DNA of 64,000 nucleotides from Luidia sarsii. Its lineage: Eukaryota; Echinodermata; Asteroidea; Paxillosida; Luidiidae. This document shows, piece after piece, positions 34,801 to 44,089 of the stretch. The DNA is taken from assembly GCA_949987565.1 (NCBI GenBank), contig OX465110.1:20417773-20481772 (forward strand), given 5' to 3'. Made by a program: the position numbers and the translations under genes. The notes below the pieces were generated by a model that saw nothing but the letters and a program-made list of their open reading frames with translations, was not told the DNA's origin and made no database searches. Every line of letters starts with the position of its first letter. The stretch's first letter is position 1.

Positions 34801-37800
34801 TTTGCATGCCTCTAATAAAACACCTGGGAGGCTATTTAATGAAACTCGTCTTCAGATGTCAGTGCCGTTTATTCAGGGATGCGTGGAGGTATATACAGGG
34901 CGCAATATACCGTCATTGGGTATCTTGGGACTTATTGGTCACATTAGGGTATTTGCACAGCACTCTGCCTGATGTAACGTTGCAGCAGGGCTGGGTAAAA
35001 CGTATACATTAAGCGTATATTAAAGGTACATGCTTCGTTGGACTAGGCTGTGGCTTGGAAATGAACTGCCCTCCTGAGCAGTTTATTTGTTTTAGATACT
35101 CTGTTTCCTTACTCCTTCTCATCACCTAAAGCTTGGTATATTTTTTTCAAAGAAATGCTTCCATTCTCTGTCTCGTGATGACTTTCTTGATTTTGTTTTT
35201 TCTCCCGCTCCAAGTCTGTCGACTTGATTGCGTTAATGGTGGCACGCTGGTTGCTAACGACGAGGAATGCAGGTGCGCATGCGCCAACGGCTGGGAAGGA
35301 CAGCAGTGCGAGAGTAAGGAAAAGTAGTTCCTTCTTGCTACGCTTGCATTCAATTATTGTGTAATTCGGGGATGATGTTTGGCCAGAACGGCGGATTGAT
35401 ACATGAGGGTTCTTAATTCATAATGACCACAGCCGGACGATATTCATACGCTCATTTGCGCACAACGAACTCAATACAAACACAAAATAGTACACTGTGA
35501 CGAAATTAGACTTTTGCATGGAATTTGTATTGTTGGCACGGAAGAATTTTGTGTCAAATTTAAAGTTTATATGATAAACCTTAAGAGGTGAGACTCAATT
35601 TAATAAATATCGTACGATTTTTTTGGGGGAAATCCAGACAAGTTTTTCCCATTTTGTTAAATTGAAAATTCGTACGATTTTAGTCTTCTAAAAATAAACT
35701 AAAATGTTCAAAATGAATTTCATTAATTGTTTTTACATTTTTCAAAATCTTTCAAAAATTGTCAATATAATTATATAAGGCTTAGGGCCTAGTCAATTTT
35801 GCTGAAACAAGGAAACTTTTAATTTTATCTCGCCCATCTAGTTTTTCAATGAGGGTTTGCCCTGCTGGACGTAATAAGCACTGAGTGTTCAGTGCTTTGC
35901 CTGATGCCTGATCAAACAAATCGGACAGCACCCGCAACTCCTGCTGGTTAGAATCCCACCCGAGCTGCCTGAATACGTTTTTCATCAGGCATCGGGCAAA
36001 GCACTGAGCACTCGGTGCTTATCACGTCGAGCAGGACAAACACTCATTGAATTACATTCTCCTCGACGCAAATATCATGTTATATCTATGACCATCTAGT
36101 TTTGTTCCAATTCTTCGCTCTGATGAAAGTCTTTCTCTTGACGTATCGGTAGCTGTCTGTAAGAATCACTATGAGTTGTGCGAGTTCGATCCAGACAGGC
36201 CGAACCGAGCCGTGTATACCAAGCACCATTGCTCAGAGGACTTCGTGTCGGATAAATGCCGCGCACTTTGCGGACGATGCGGTAAGGAACTCCAAAAATT
36301 AATATGCAAGAATACGATTTACGATAGTGCGCCCTCAAGAGTTTACAATGCGTTGGCCAATCACAATCTGTTGACCCAATGCACATCTAGGGTCGACATA
36401 TTCCGCGCATTGTGATTGGCCAACGCAATGCAAACTCTTCACTATTGTGAATCTCCCTAGGTCGTTTTCGAAAGGAAGGCTTAGGCTCGGGCTTAGGCTT
36501 TGGTTATAATTATTTCTCTTACTCATTATAATATCACAGGCATCTAAAAACAAGTATTTGGCCCCAATTTCTTGGTGAATACTCTGTACCTATCAAGCCA
36601 GCAACCTTCAAATACGGAAACAAACCACAACCTGGATTTTCAGGTTTTGTCAGACGGAGACGAAGCATGAGCCAGAGCCTAAGCCTTTATTTCGAAAACG
36701 ACCTATAGTCACTATATCATAGAGGGACTCACAATCTCTCGTATTGAATTCATCTATATACAGATAGTTCACACTTTAACAAAATAATATCATTCCTTTC
36801 TCTCAATATGCTTTACTTGTTTGGTTACATAAACGTGTCCTTCACATTGGACTAAATTATTGTAATTGGACATGGTTTTCCCGACGTTACCATCTGTTTT
36901 TAGGTCAGTTGCTTGTAATTCATAGGAAATAATTCTTTCTTTCATTCATGCTATAAATTTACAAATTAGATTTTGGTCGTTTTGTGTCGGTCTGTGTGTA
37001 GAAGCAATAATGTCACGAATGACGTCACTTTCTCCGAACCTGCGTACATGCTCAGAGTGAGGGGTAGTCATGTACGACGATTTAAAAAACGAAGAATACA
37101 TGTGGTATTTTTTCCAAGTTCTGGGCTGGATTTCACAAAGCCTTACGATGCATCGTAACTCAACTTACGATTGATAACCCATCGTTAGTTGTTGTAAGCC
37201 GTATGGTTTCTGTGCATCGCTCATCTTCTTTCGATTGATCGTAAGTTACGATGAGTTTGGTGAAATAGACCACTGGAAGTGTCACATTGTTGAACCAAAT
37301 CTTCCAAATAGTGTTAGAAAAGTAAGAGTGCGCCTATTCCTGGACAGAAACGTCAGGCCCTCTACCGTTGTACGACTTGTAAAGTTGATATTGTCGCAGT
37401 CAGGGACAATTCAAATAACAGGTTGAGAGTGCGCCCTCAAGAGTCTGCATTGCGTTGACCAATCACAATGCGCGGCACCTGTCGACCCAATGCACTTCCG
37501 GAAAGGGTCGACACATTATTTTGATGTCATTAATTCGTTGTCTGGGGCTTTTGTCGGTGTCTGTGGGCAGAGAAATTCGGTCCAGGGTCGCCAGGCTTCG
37601 AGTGCACCCTGTCATGCGCAAACGGGGGCACACTTGTCAACAACAACACTGACTGCTTCTGCGCATGCCCAGAGGGCTGGGAAGGAACCAGATGTGAAGG
37701 TATAGTATTATTGTAGTCTGAATGGTAGTTGTTGTGGTTATATATAACATCATTTTGGAGAGCCACTCGTTTGTGATCTGGCAATCCTACAGGGGTGTTG

Positions 37801-40800
37801 AGTTTTATTATCATAATGACTTTAGTTGACGATTTTGGAAACCACCATCTAAGGGCTGGATAGCTCAGATGGTGAGTACGCACAACTATAGGGGTTGTTG
37901 CAAAACGCAGCACAAGCCTCGTGTAGTGAAAAGTTTCAAAGATTCCATTACCAATTGCACATTTTCTTTGCCTACTAATCTATGTGACGTCTCAAACATG
38001 GTAAAAATTGTTTTTTAATCTCCTCGACAAAATAGGCAAAACAACACAAACTTTCAAGAACTGAAATATGGGTGGGTCTTTTTTTCAGAAACAGTTCTTG
38101 GAAAACCCACATGCTAGACAGATCAACACTCACTCCTACAAAGTAAAGCAACAATGATTATAATGGATTGATGAGATGAAACTGTCTTAGTGAGCCTGTT
38201 GCTGCATGTTCTCTCTCTGACAGGTGTGTGTGGGGACGGTAGGCCTGGTGGATGCGCCAAGATCGCCTACGCGTGCAAGAGACCCGCCTACGCATCCTAC
38301 ATGCGAGCAAGCTGTGCCAAGACATGCGGAGTGTGTGACGGTAAGACGATCACCCACCACGTGATTAGCCTCGATACCTTATAGACCTAGCTTTGGGCAA
38401 ATGATCGGCCTGGGAAAATGTCAACATTGATGATACAAATTCGAAAATAGCCATAGCACGCGTATGTTATCAGGAAGCCTAATACACATCTACCAAACAA
38501 TCTAGACCGAGCCTTCATTAACACATCTACCAGACAATCTAGACCGAGCCTACAGTAACACATCTACCAGACAATCTAGATCGAGCCTTCATTAACATAT
38601 CTACCAGACAATCTAGACCGAGCCTACAGTAACACATCTACCAGACAATCTAGACCGAGCCTACAGTAACACATCTACCAGACAATCTAGACCGAGCCTA
38701 CAGTAACACATCTACCAGACAATCTAGACCGAGCCTTCATTAACACATCTACCAAACAATCTAGACCGAGCCTACAGTAACACATCTACCAAACAATCTA
38801 GACCGAGCCTTCATTAACACATCTACCAAACAATCTAGACCGAGCCTTCATTAACACATCTACCAGACAATCTAGACCGAGCCTTCATTAACACATCTAC
38901 CAAACAATCTAGACCGAGCCTTCATTAACACATCTACCAAACAATCTAGACCGAGCCTTCATTAACACATCTACCAAACAATCTAGACCGAGCCTTCATT
39001 AACACATCTACCAAACAATCTAGACCGAGCCTTCATTAACACATCTACCAGACAATCTAGACCGAGCCTACAGTAACACATCTACCAGACAATCTAGACC
39101 GAGCCTACAGTAACACATCTACCAGACAATCTAGACCGAGCCTACAGTAACACATCTACCAAACAATCTAGACCGAGCCTTCATTAACACATCTACCAAA
39201 CAATCTAGACCGAGCCTTCATTAACACATCTACCAGACAATCTAGACCGAGCCTACAGTAACACATCTACCAGACAATCTAGACCGAGCCTTCATTAACA
39301 CATCTACCAGACAATCTAGACCGAGCCTTCATTAACACATCTACCAAACAATCCCCAGCAAACCCGATTACTCTCATCACTCCAAAGTCTCCCTAGTCAG
39401 GCAACGGGGAATGAGTCTTAACACCACAGCTGACTGTAATCTGCTCAACTCGTCTTTTTTGTATCTGTCTATACAGCCGGCAAGAAATCCCACGGACAGC
39501 ATTTCACAGGTATGTTTCTCGATCTGCTCGACCTGATCAGAGCAGAGAGACGAGACTCCGCTAGGAGTAACAATTGCCCCGTCCCACAAGCCTACAGTCC
39601 CCATCACGGATCGCATTAATCCCCTGAGGTGTCTACATATGCATCTCCAAACTAAGACGCAGGGGGGGGGGTGGTTCATCAGTTGTTACCAGGGTAACGT
39701 CGACAGTGACGATTCCACTCCATCAAGCTAGCTAGCCGGCCAGCCTTTTCGCTGGTCACCGGAACCCCCCGCGGGGAACCATTTTGCGTTCATTCGTGCA
39801 TCTGTGTGCGTTCTTTCCCTTTCTCTCCTCCCAATTCATTCATCGATGTTTTTGATTGTTTTTGATTGGCCACTATTCGGAGCCGGCTCCAGACTGTCGT
39901 AGTCCTTCGATCGTTTTTGCCCAAAAAATTAATTAAACAAAAATGCATGGACAAGATCCAACTGTAGAGACTCCATCATGCTGTGCCTCTCAATTTGGAT
40001 CGAATTATACTTAAATCATCGAAAGGTTGACATTTAAGATTGATTGTGTTCGTTATACGCCTTCAGCAATGTAACAAGCTTTTGCTTTTTGGCTGAAGTT
40101 CTTTGGCGCCCAGGTTAAACGAAGAAAATGTCTGCGAGAAGGACCCCTCCAAAGTTGGACGCTGAAAATAATGTATATAGCATCTTCCTTAAGATATGAC
40201 ATTGTGTTGGAATACGACAATAACAACTTACGGATTGCACTTAAAGAGATACTAGATGGAAATGGGGCTGACCTTTCTTCAAGAGGTTATTCCTGAAGGT
40301 TCTTCATCTTTTCAGAGCCACACTCCTTCTTGAAAGAGAAATGCTACATGGTGTCACCGCAAACGTTCCACTCAGGTTCTTCATAAGATGCAATTAAGTG
40401 GCCAATCTCATCTTGTCTTTATCTTTCATCGGCTAGACTAACATGGCTATCTTTACACATATCTCTGGTGTAAATGACAGTTAGAATGAGTTGGTTCAGA
40501 TGGGTTATAAATTAATAAAGTCTAGCGGAAGGGCCAGAATTAATCTCGGCATGTGGATAGCCACTTGTGTGTCTCCATAAAGATCCGACACGCTCAACCT
40601 CTTCAGCAAACTCATCCAATTGCAAGGATCCACAAGAGCGACGAGAATGTTCCCATGCCTTGCACGAGTGCAAACAACTCGTTGTTGACATATCTCATAA
40701 GAATCCACGGTGCAATTGGCTAGGATGTGTCGTTTTCTAGAGAGGAATGTTGACAGCGAGAGGTGAAGACAATCCGTCATGGTGTTCTTGCTTGACAGTG

Positions 40801-43581
40801 CACGCCGAAACCCCCAGGGCTGTGGAGGAACAACCAGTGGTCTCGCACGAGGGGCCTGGGATCGAGGTTGCCTTCCTGCTGGACTGTTCAGGTATACCGT
40901 CGCTTATCCTCCTTCCCTGGTGGTGTCAACCCTGCATGAGTGGGTTGTCTTGGGCCGTGTCCAAAACGGGCGTCTAGAGCTAGGTCTAGGTCTTCCCCTA
41001 TTGGAAATACACGGAGATGCAAAGACGATATAGCCCTAGCGGAAGCTCTGGTTGTGGAAGCCCGTTTCGGACACGGTCTTACTGGGCATATGGGCCGTTT
41101 ACGAATTGAAGGCTTAGGCTTGGGCTTAGGCTCCGGTCATATCTCCCCTACACGCTGTTATATCACAGTCATCTAGAAACAAGCGTTTGGCCCCAGTTTC
41201 TTGGGAATACTCTGTACCTATCGAGCCAACAAACCTTCAAATTCGGAAACCAACCACGACCTGGATTTTCAGGTTTTGTACGACGGAGACGAAGCCTGAG
41301 CTTTCACTTCGTAAACAAAACTGTCAGTCTTAGTTACACTCTAACTATTAAACACACACGTCTTTACTGTTGGGCGGTAGCGAAGCACGTTTAGCGCCGC
41401 CCATAGAACTTATATACACCTTATATACACCCTTCACTCCTTACGTAACCCCTTACGAACTACCCAATCATCAGGCTAAACGCACAATGCGTTGCCTGAA
41501 ATCCCAAGACAATTATTTCCCGCTTTACTACGAACCGCGGGAAATGGCTATTCAGGTTATTTTCATAACCATGCCTTTTCTTTAAGAGGCATTTTACATG
41601 GTGTCACCGCAAACTCTCTCTTTTTTTGTATTAAAGAGTTGCATATCTGTGGTGATTCTACGTCGAGATTGGTCGTGTTAGGATGGAAGCTCAAGTCCCC
41701 TAAGAAAAGCGGTGAATTTGCAGCTTACAGACCTGATGGTTATCTTAGATCGCGGTCTTCTATAAACAAGGGTCTGGTGTGGGGTCAAGATCTCAACCCG
41801 CGTGGGCGCGAAACAAGTCACGATAGCATCTCCTCGTGTTCCGGTTCCACGATCCCTTCACGATGGGAGTGTCATTCGTTCCCTTGCTGTAGGCAGCATG
41901 CGTGCCGAGCACGCCAAGGATCGCTCCATACTCCAGGACTACCTGACGGGCCTAGACTACAAGGCCATGGGAGGCATCAGAGTCTCCTTCATAACCTTCG
42001 GCAGCGGGGCCAATGTCAAGCTCAACCTCTTCGATGCCGACTCCGTGTCAAGAGTCCTGAGAAGCCTCGACGACGTCCGCTATGAAGGTCGGGCTAATAA
42101 CTATGGCAATTGGCAACGGTAGCGGCAATGCCATAGCGTTATAGCCAAAGTTATGCCATAGCAACATGAATTTCACAGGAACCGTTTTGCTAGAGCAATT
42201 TCAAGATTACCATTTGAACAACTCAACGGTAGCGGCAATGCCGTAGCAATCAAAACAGTTACCATAGCAACATAAATTTCACAGCAATAGTTTGGCCCCC
42301 ATAGCAATTTCAAGACTACCAATACTGTGTGTATCCGTAGTGGCATCATCAGTAATGGCACAGCATGCAGCAGTAATTGTTGATGAATATTAGTAATGTA
42401 AACTGTTTTGTAATTCAGCCGACAGACTACAATGAGCAGATTTTTTTTTTTAAATCAACCATAATAATAATAACAGAAATTCCATGGTAACAGTAGTTAC
42501 ATAGCAACTTAAATGTCCAAAATTTAGCAACTGTTTGACTGAAGTACTAAATTGAAACGAACAAAATATTCCCCATTTTTCTTTTTCTTCCGTGCAGGAG
42601 GGGAGACAAATCTGAGGAAAGCCCTGCAGATAGCCAGGCGTCTTGTCTTGGTGCATTCCCGTCGCAAAGCTCGTAAAGTGATCTTCCTGTTCACGGACGG
42701 GTTGTATACGGGCAAGTCACCGCTGCGCCTAGCTGACGCATTGCGTGGAGAAGGAGTGGAGGTGGGTATACAGGGCAGGCTAGAGTCTGAAAGTCTTTAC
42801 TCTCATTGAGAAAGACAACCTCCTTCTTTGATTGTTCTTTTGAATAAGAGTTGAAGGTTTGCATGTAGGAGACACCATGTAGGCCTATATCATCTCTTAT
42901 GCGAAGCAGTAGGCTCTGAAGAGTGAAGGTCAGAAAAGCCGGTAATCCGACGTTTCGGATAGTGTGTACTCTGCCCGTCGTCAAAGTGATTTGCAAAAGT
43001 GCATCAATCGAAATCTTTTTGGCGAAAAAACAACACTTAGCTAATGGTAAATGTAGCCCATTATTTGATCGTCGTACAAGGCGATCAGAATAAAAACCTG
43101 TTACTCATTTAAGTAGCAAAAGAGTCACAGTTACTGTAGCTAATACACAGGCAACTGTGTTATGACTGAAATTCCATATTATGGAAAGCTTGTAATTTGT
43201 AACGAAATACGACTCACCTACAGTTGTTTGAAGTTCAGAAGAAGCACTTGTATGTTGTAGTTCATCGTCCAAGGTCAGCCAAAGGAAGGAGAGCAGACAA
43301 CGGTCAGTTTGGGTGAATTTCTGCCCCCTCGCTGTCCATTGATGAGTTGAACGGTCTGACGCAGCGTCTGGGCATGCGCGGATTGTATAGCGCCACCAAG
43401 AGACGAGTTTTTACCCAACCTATACCGCCGGTTAGTTTTGTGTTTGTCTCATTATACTTTTCAGATGTACGCGCTGAGTTTCAACGAGAACTACGCGGAA
43501 GATACGATGGAGGCTCTGGTGGGGAACAACTCGCGCGTTAAGGTCGTGACCTCGGCCAGTGACCTCCCGACCTTGTATTAA
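22740..43581 (+). CDS. Secreted EGF/ShKT repeat protein with C-terminal vWA domain (16 exons)
   Basis: Exons: 22740-22802, 23909-24026, 25791-25907, 29990-30019, 31140-31235, 32693-32794, 33780-33809, 35215-35313, 36153-36281, 37571-37699, 38224-38340, 39477-39509, 40799-40891, 41893-42087, 42598-42761, 43465-43581. They sum to 1632 nt, exactly 544 codons with a terminal TAA, and every junction is GT-AG and in frame. Order: signal peptide (1-21); EGF (22-60); ShKT (61-99); linker; EGF (110-141); ShKT (142-175); linker; EGF (186-218); ShKT (219-261); linker plus EGF (262-304); ShKT (305-343); linker; vWA (about 375-543). EGF and ShKT modules each have six cysteines. The vWA MIDAS is complete: DCSGS at 383-387, Thr454, Asp484. 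Sequons occur in the fourth EGF and near the C-terminus. It should be an extracellular, metal-dependent adhesion or matrix protein, by inference. ShKT domains also occur in toxins and enzymes, but four alternate here with EGF. I know no named orthologue. Confidence 0.85.
23040..23170. mobile_element. MITE family D fragment (intron 1)
   Basis: AGGTTTGCGGTGACAACATG, GGCTCTGGGAAGAGCC arms and AACGTTTCGGGCAGTGTGTA mark a left half. Confidence 0.62.
23725..23830. mobile_element. MITE family D fragment (intron 1)
   Basis: AGGTTTGCAGTGACACCATG at one end and GCAAACCTATTATTACT at the other; the middle is deleted. Confidence 0.6.
23909..24026 (+). CDS. Exon 2: EGF-like domain 1
   Basis: It starts in phase 0 after a CAG acceptor with a T-rich tract and ends in phase 1 at GTAAGG. 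Six cysteines are spaced C-x3-C-x12-C-x-C-x-C-x8-C, ending in the EGF-type GWQGQRC. Confidence 0.82.
24236..24455. mobile_element. MITE family C2 (intron 2)
   Basis: Left GGATTAGGCTCGGGCTTATG and right GAAGCCTGAGCCCGAGGCTG are inverted; the interior has AGAAACAAGCGTTTG and a CAGGTTTTGT-like block shared with 36461 and 41085. A half copy is at 23570-23640. Confidence 0.65.
25334..25551. mobile_element. MITE family C1 (intron 2)
   Basis: CTTTTCCCAAAACCCAGCTT and its inverse AAGCTGAGTTTTGGGAAAAG are the ends; the interior is standard C1. Confidence 0.7.
25791..25907 (+). CDS. Exon 3: ShKT domain 1
   Basis: A phase 1-1 exon of 117 nt. Six cysteines match the ShKT pattern, with Asp two residues after the first Cys and a closing NCAATCGFC motif. 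The acceptor is CTCCCTGCAG and the donor GTAAGG. Confidence 0.88.
25908..27750. other. Intron 3, proximal part
   Basis: Intronic. It contains a half copy (about 26825-26885) of the palindromic element seen at 35846-36051 and a short near-perfect hairpin GGCCAACTCGGCGAGTTGGC at 27278. No exon is supported. Confidence 0.5.
27751..28012. mobile_element. MITE family H, complete (~262 bp, intron 3)
   Basis: Inverted ends ATATGTGACCGGGAACAACG and GCCGGCTCACATAT, with GAGGAAT/ATTCCTC just inside and the interior TCATTTGAAAGCTAATGG. Confidence 0.65.
28013..28115. mobile_element. MITE family E half copy (intron 3)
   Basis: GTTGCAAACTGCTTACTGAC then GTGGGCCTGACGTTTCGATA and CCTTTCTCAAAGGCA; only the left half is present, directly adjoining family H. 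Confidence 0.68.
28371..28737 (+). mobile_element. MITE family B, complete 367-bp copy (intron 3)
   Basis: TTAAAGGCCCTATACAACAT at the left and ATGTTGTATCGGGCCTTTAA at the right form the inverted ends, with TTAA at both borders. It serves as the reference copy for the family. Confidence 0.78.
29990..30019 (+). CDS. Exon 4: linker mini-exon (KFG type)
   Basis: A 30-nt phase 1-1 micro-exon after CTCTTGCAG encoding EKFGHGSEGFG across the junctions. It is recognised because near-identical linkers appear at 33780-33809 and inside exon 10. Confidence 0.78.
30103..30475 (-). mobile_element. MITE family A, complete (intron 4)
   Basis: Reverse orientation relative to 7332-7698: TTAAAGGGATGACACAGTAT to ATGTAGGGGCTTTAA. 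It begins 83 bp after the donor of linker exon 4. Confidence 0.75.
30983..31092. mobile_element. MITE family E right half (intron 4)
   Basis: GATCGAAACGTCAGGCCCAC and the tail TTTAGTCAGTAAGCAGTTTG through TATATCAC, ending within 50 bp of the acceptor of EGF exon 5. Confidence 0.7.
31140..31235 (+). CDS. Exon 5: EGF-like domain 2
   Basis: A phase 1-1 exon of 96 nt encoding six cysteines and ending CSKGWHGRLC. The acceptor is CTCTCTCAG and the donor GTAAGA. Confidence 0.85.
31968..32492 (+). repeat. Polypurine (GA-rich) tract 4 (intron 5)
   Basis: About 520 bp of GAGAGGGA-type repeats inside intron 5, 200 bp before ShKT exon 6, purine-rich on the sense strand. Open frames of about 200 codons on the other strand are artefacts. 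Confidence 0.85.
32693..32794 (+). CDS. Exon 6: ShKT domain 2
   Basis: A phase 1-1 exon of 102 nt with six cysteines and the closing LCPAMCGEC. It is shorter than the other ShKT modules and has a Trp/Tyr core. The acceptor is CAATCTGTAG. Confidence 0.85.
32822..33148 (-). mobile_element. MITE family A (intron 6)
   Basis: TTAAAGGGATGACACGACAT left end and the family interior (CTCAATCTGCCAACCGAGTC); the far end is truncated. It begins 28 bp after the donor of exon 6, mirroring the copy after exon 4. Confidence 0.7.
33780..33809 (+). CDS. Exon 7: linker mini-exon (KFG type)
   Basis: A 30-nt phase 1-1 micro-exon encoding DKFGPGSPGFG. It is the same length and phase as exon 4 and matches the first 11 residues of exon 10 closely. 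Confidence 0.8.
34060..34605 (+). repeat. 10-bp minisatellite grown inside a family D MITE (intron 7)
   Basis: About 43 copies of AGGTGTCACA (34129-34565), with a few AGATGTCACA and AGGTATCACA variants. Left flank AGAGCCATACTTCATCTCAC and right flank TTTCACTCTGTGCTTCCAGC are the family D sequences that normally adjoin a single GGTGTCAC. The 211-residue open frame is an artefact. Confidence 0.85.
35215..35313 (+). CDS. Exon 8: EGF-like domain 3
   Basis: A phase 1-1 exon of 99 nt with six cysteines (VCRLDCVNGG start, CANGWEGQQC end). The acceptor is CCAAG with a strong pyrimidine tract; the donor is GTAAGG. Confidence 0.85.
35846..36051. mobile_element. Palindromic MITE (intron 8)
   Basis: The left arm (TTCAATGAGGGTTTGCCCTG...GCACTGAGTG) and the right arm (...AGCAGGACAAACACTCATTG) pair over about 65 bp, centred on CATCAGGC/GCCTGAT. 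It lies 100 bp before the ShKT 3 exon. Confidence 0.7.
36153..36281 (+). CDS. Exon 9: ShKT domain 3
   Basis: A phase 1-1 exon of 129 nt encoding six cysteines and ending CRALCGRC. The acceptor is the TAG at 36150-36152, because it keeps the first Cys (TVCKN) in frame; the AAG 12 nt later would lose it. Confidence 0.82.
36318..36440. mobile_element. Foldback MITE with GCGTTGGCCAATCACAAT arms (intron 9)
   Basis: GTGCGCCCTCAAGAGTTTAC plus AATGCGTTGGCCAATCACAA is inverted at the right as TTGTGATTGGCCAACGC. A second, half copy is at 37430-37515 in the same intron. Confidence 0.7.
36461..36711. mobile_element. MITE family C2 (intron 9)
   Basis: GGTCGTTTTCGAAAGGAAGG and its inverse TTTCGAAAACGACC are intact 14-bp ends; inner AGGCTTAGGCTCGGGCTTAG pairs with the right arm. 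Confidence 0.72.
37128..37268. mobile_element. MITE family I (CTTACGATGCATCGTAA ends, intron 9)
   Basis: ATTTCACAAAGCCTTACGAT at the left and GATCGTAAGTTACGATGAGT at the right are inverted; the centre has GCATCGCTCAT. Further copies lie at 44455-44590 and 48010-48170. Confidence 0.65.
37571..37699 (+). CDS. Exon 10: fused linker plus EGF-like domain 4
   Basis: One 129-nt exon holds both the KFG linker (EKFGPGSPGF) and the EGF module ending CPEGWEGTRC. In the two earlier modules these parts are separate exons divided by introns over 1 kb. The exon also carries an NNT sequon. Confidence 0.85.
38224..38340 (+). CDS. Exon 11: ShKT domain 4
   Basis: A phase 1-1 exon of 117 nt with six cysteines, closing in SCAKTCGVC. 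The acceptor is TCTGACAG and the donor GTAAGA. Confidence 0.86.
38482..39355 (+). repeat. 37-bp minisatellite, ~23 units, two interleaved variants (intron 11)
   Basis: The core ACATCTACCAGACAATCTAG continues with ACCGAGCC and then either TACAGTA or TTCATTA; position 10-11 is also AG or AA. It ends 120 bp before linker exon 12. Units are nearly identical otherwise. It is not a CRISPR: there are no unique spacers. Confidence 0.9.
39477..39509 (+). CDS. Exon 12: diverged linker mini-exon
   Basis: A 33-nt phase 1-1 micro-exon encoding AGKKSHGQHFTG. It is basic and His-rich and sits directly after the 37-bp minisatellite. It joins the last ShKT to the vWA region in frame; its small size makes it the least certain exon. 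Confidence 0.65.
40315..40390. mobile_element. MITE family D fragment (intron 12)
   Basis: AGAGCCACACTCCTTCTTGA and ACATGGTGTCACCGCAAACG mark a right end. Confidence 0.6.
40799..40891 (+). CDS. Exon 13: start of vWA domain
   Basis: A phase 1-1 exon of 93 nt. An acidic lead-in is followed by the first vWA beta strand GIEVAFLLDCS. The codon split at the donor makes the G of the MIDAS DxSxS motif. Confidence 0.85.
41085..41325. mobile_element. MITE family C2 (intron 13)
   Basis: GGGCCGTTTACGAATTGAAG at the left and CACTTCGTAAACAAAA at the right; the interior shares AGAAACAAGCGTTTGGCCCC with 36461-36711. Confidence 0.65.
41570..41625. mobile_element. MITE family D end fragment (intron 13)
   Basis: TTCTTTAAGAGGCATTTTAC followed by ATGGTGTCACCGCAAACTC is the right terminus of family D. 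Confidence 0.6.
41893..42087 (+). CDS. Exon 14: vWA domain, middle
   Basis: A phase 1-1 exon of 195 nt. Its first residues complete DCSGS, and RVSFITFGSGANVKLNL is the typical vWA second and third strands. The acceptor is CTGTAG; the donor GTCGGG is weak but keeps the frame. Confidence 0.82.
42110..42325 (+). repeat. Direct duplication, ~115-bp unit (intron 14)
   Basis: AACGGTAGCGGCAATGCCAT..., CATAGCAACATGAATTTCAC and AGCAATTTCAAGATTACC recur in the same order about 115 bp later with a few changes. Confidence 0.7.
42598..42761 (+). CDS. Exon 15: vWA domain, MIDAS Thr and Asp
   Basis: The exon runs phase 1 to 0. GGETNLRKAL supplies the MIDAS threonine and VIFLFTDG the MIDAS aspartate. The acceptor has a long pyrimidine tract. 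Confidence 0.88.
42845..42990. mobile_element. MITE family D (intron 15)
   Basis: GACACCATGTAGGCCTATAT, GGCTCTGAAGAGTGAAGG and CCGACGTTTCGGATAGTGTG identify it; the far end is lost. Confidence 0.6.
43465..43581 (+). CDS. Exon 16: vWA C-terminal strand and stop
   Basis: A phase 0 start encodes MYALSFNENYAEDTMEALV and ends VTSASDLPTLY followed by TAA at 43579-43581. This is the usual final strand and helix of a vWA domain. An AATAAA at 44125-44130 is a possible poly(A) signal, about 545 bp on. Confidence 0.83.
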   Translation: MYALSFNENYAEDTMEALVGNNSRVKVVTSASDLPTLY

Positions 43582-43725
43582 TAACCATCCAAGTCATTTA
43601 CTAATAGAATTTGGGGCTAATTACCATTTTCAAAAAGGATAAAAACCTTCATAGAAATATCGTTACTGGATCACAATTCCCCTAATTAATATTCAAAACA
43701 GTAAAACCTTCTTGTTAAAAATAAT

Positions 43726-43825
43726 CTACTTCAGTTCATGGATTTTCATGGATCTACTTCAGTTCATGGATTTTCATGGATCTACTTCAGTTCATGGATT
43801 TTCATGGATCTACTTCAGTTCATGG
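43726..43825 (+). repeat. 28-bp tandem repeat, about four units
   Basis: ATCTACTTCAGTTCATGG followed by ATTTTCATGG repeats three full times plus a partial, 145 bp after the vWA stop codon; probably in the 3' UTR. Confidence 0.85.
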
Positions 43826-44089
43826 TTTTGCATTGCTAAGTTATTTGAGAGGTGATGGCAGTTGGTTTTTTCAAGGTTCTGTAAAAGTGTAACTGATGAA
43901 TAGTATAACGGCAACTTAAGGATATCAATTAAAGCTTAAGAAACTTGAAAAAGTTTCCGTAGCAACAAGTAACAAATGCGATGAGTGATATTTTCAAGCG
44001 ATTCGACACTGGTTCCTAACTATTGGTCTATTATGATAAACTCATGGAAAGGCATGGGAACCAGTTAAATAGACCGATTGTGCGACCAA

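Noticed and set aside
38482..39355. Possible CRISPR array
   Set aside because: Units are contiguous with no unique spacers, and the DNA is eukaryotic.
41802..41892. Upstream extension of the vWA exon 14 frame
   Set aside because: It lies before the CTGTAG acceptor; only splicing at 41893 completes the DCSGS metal site.
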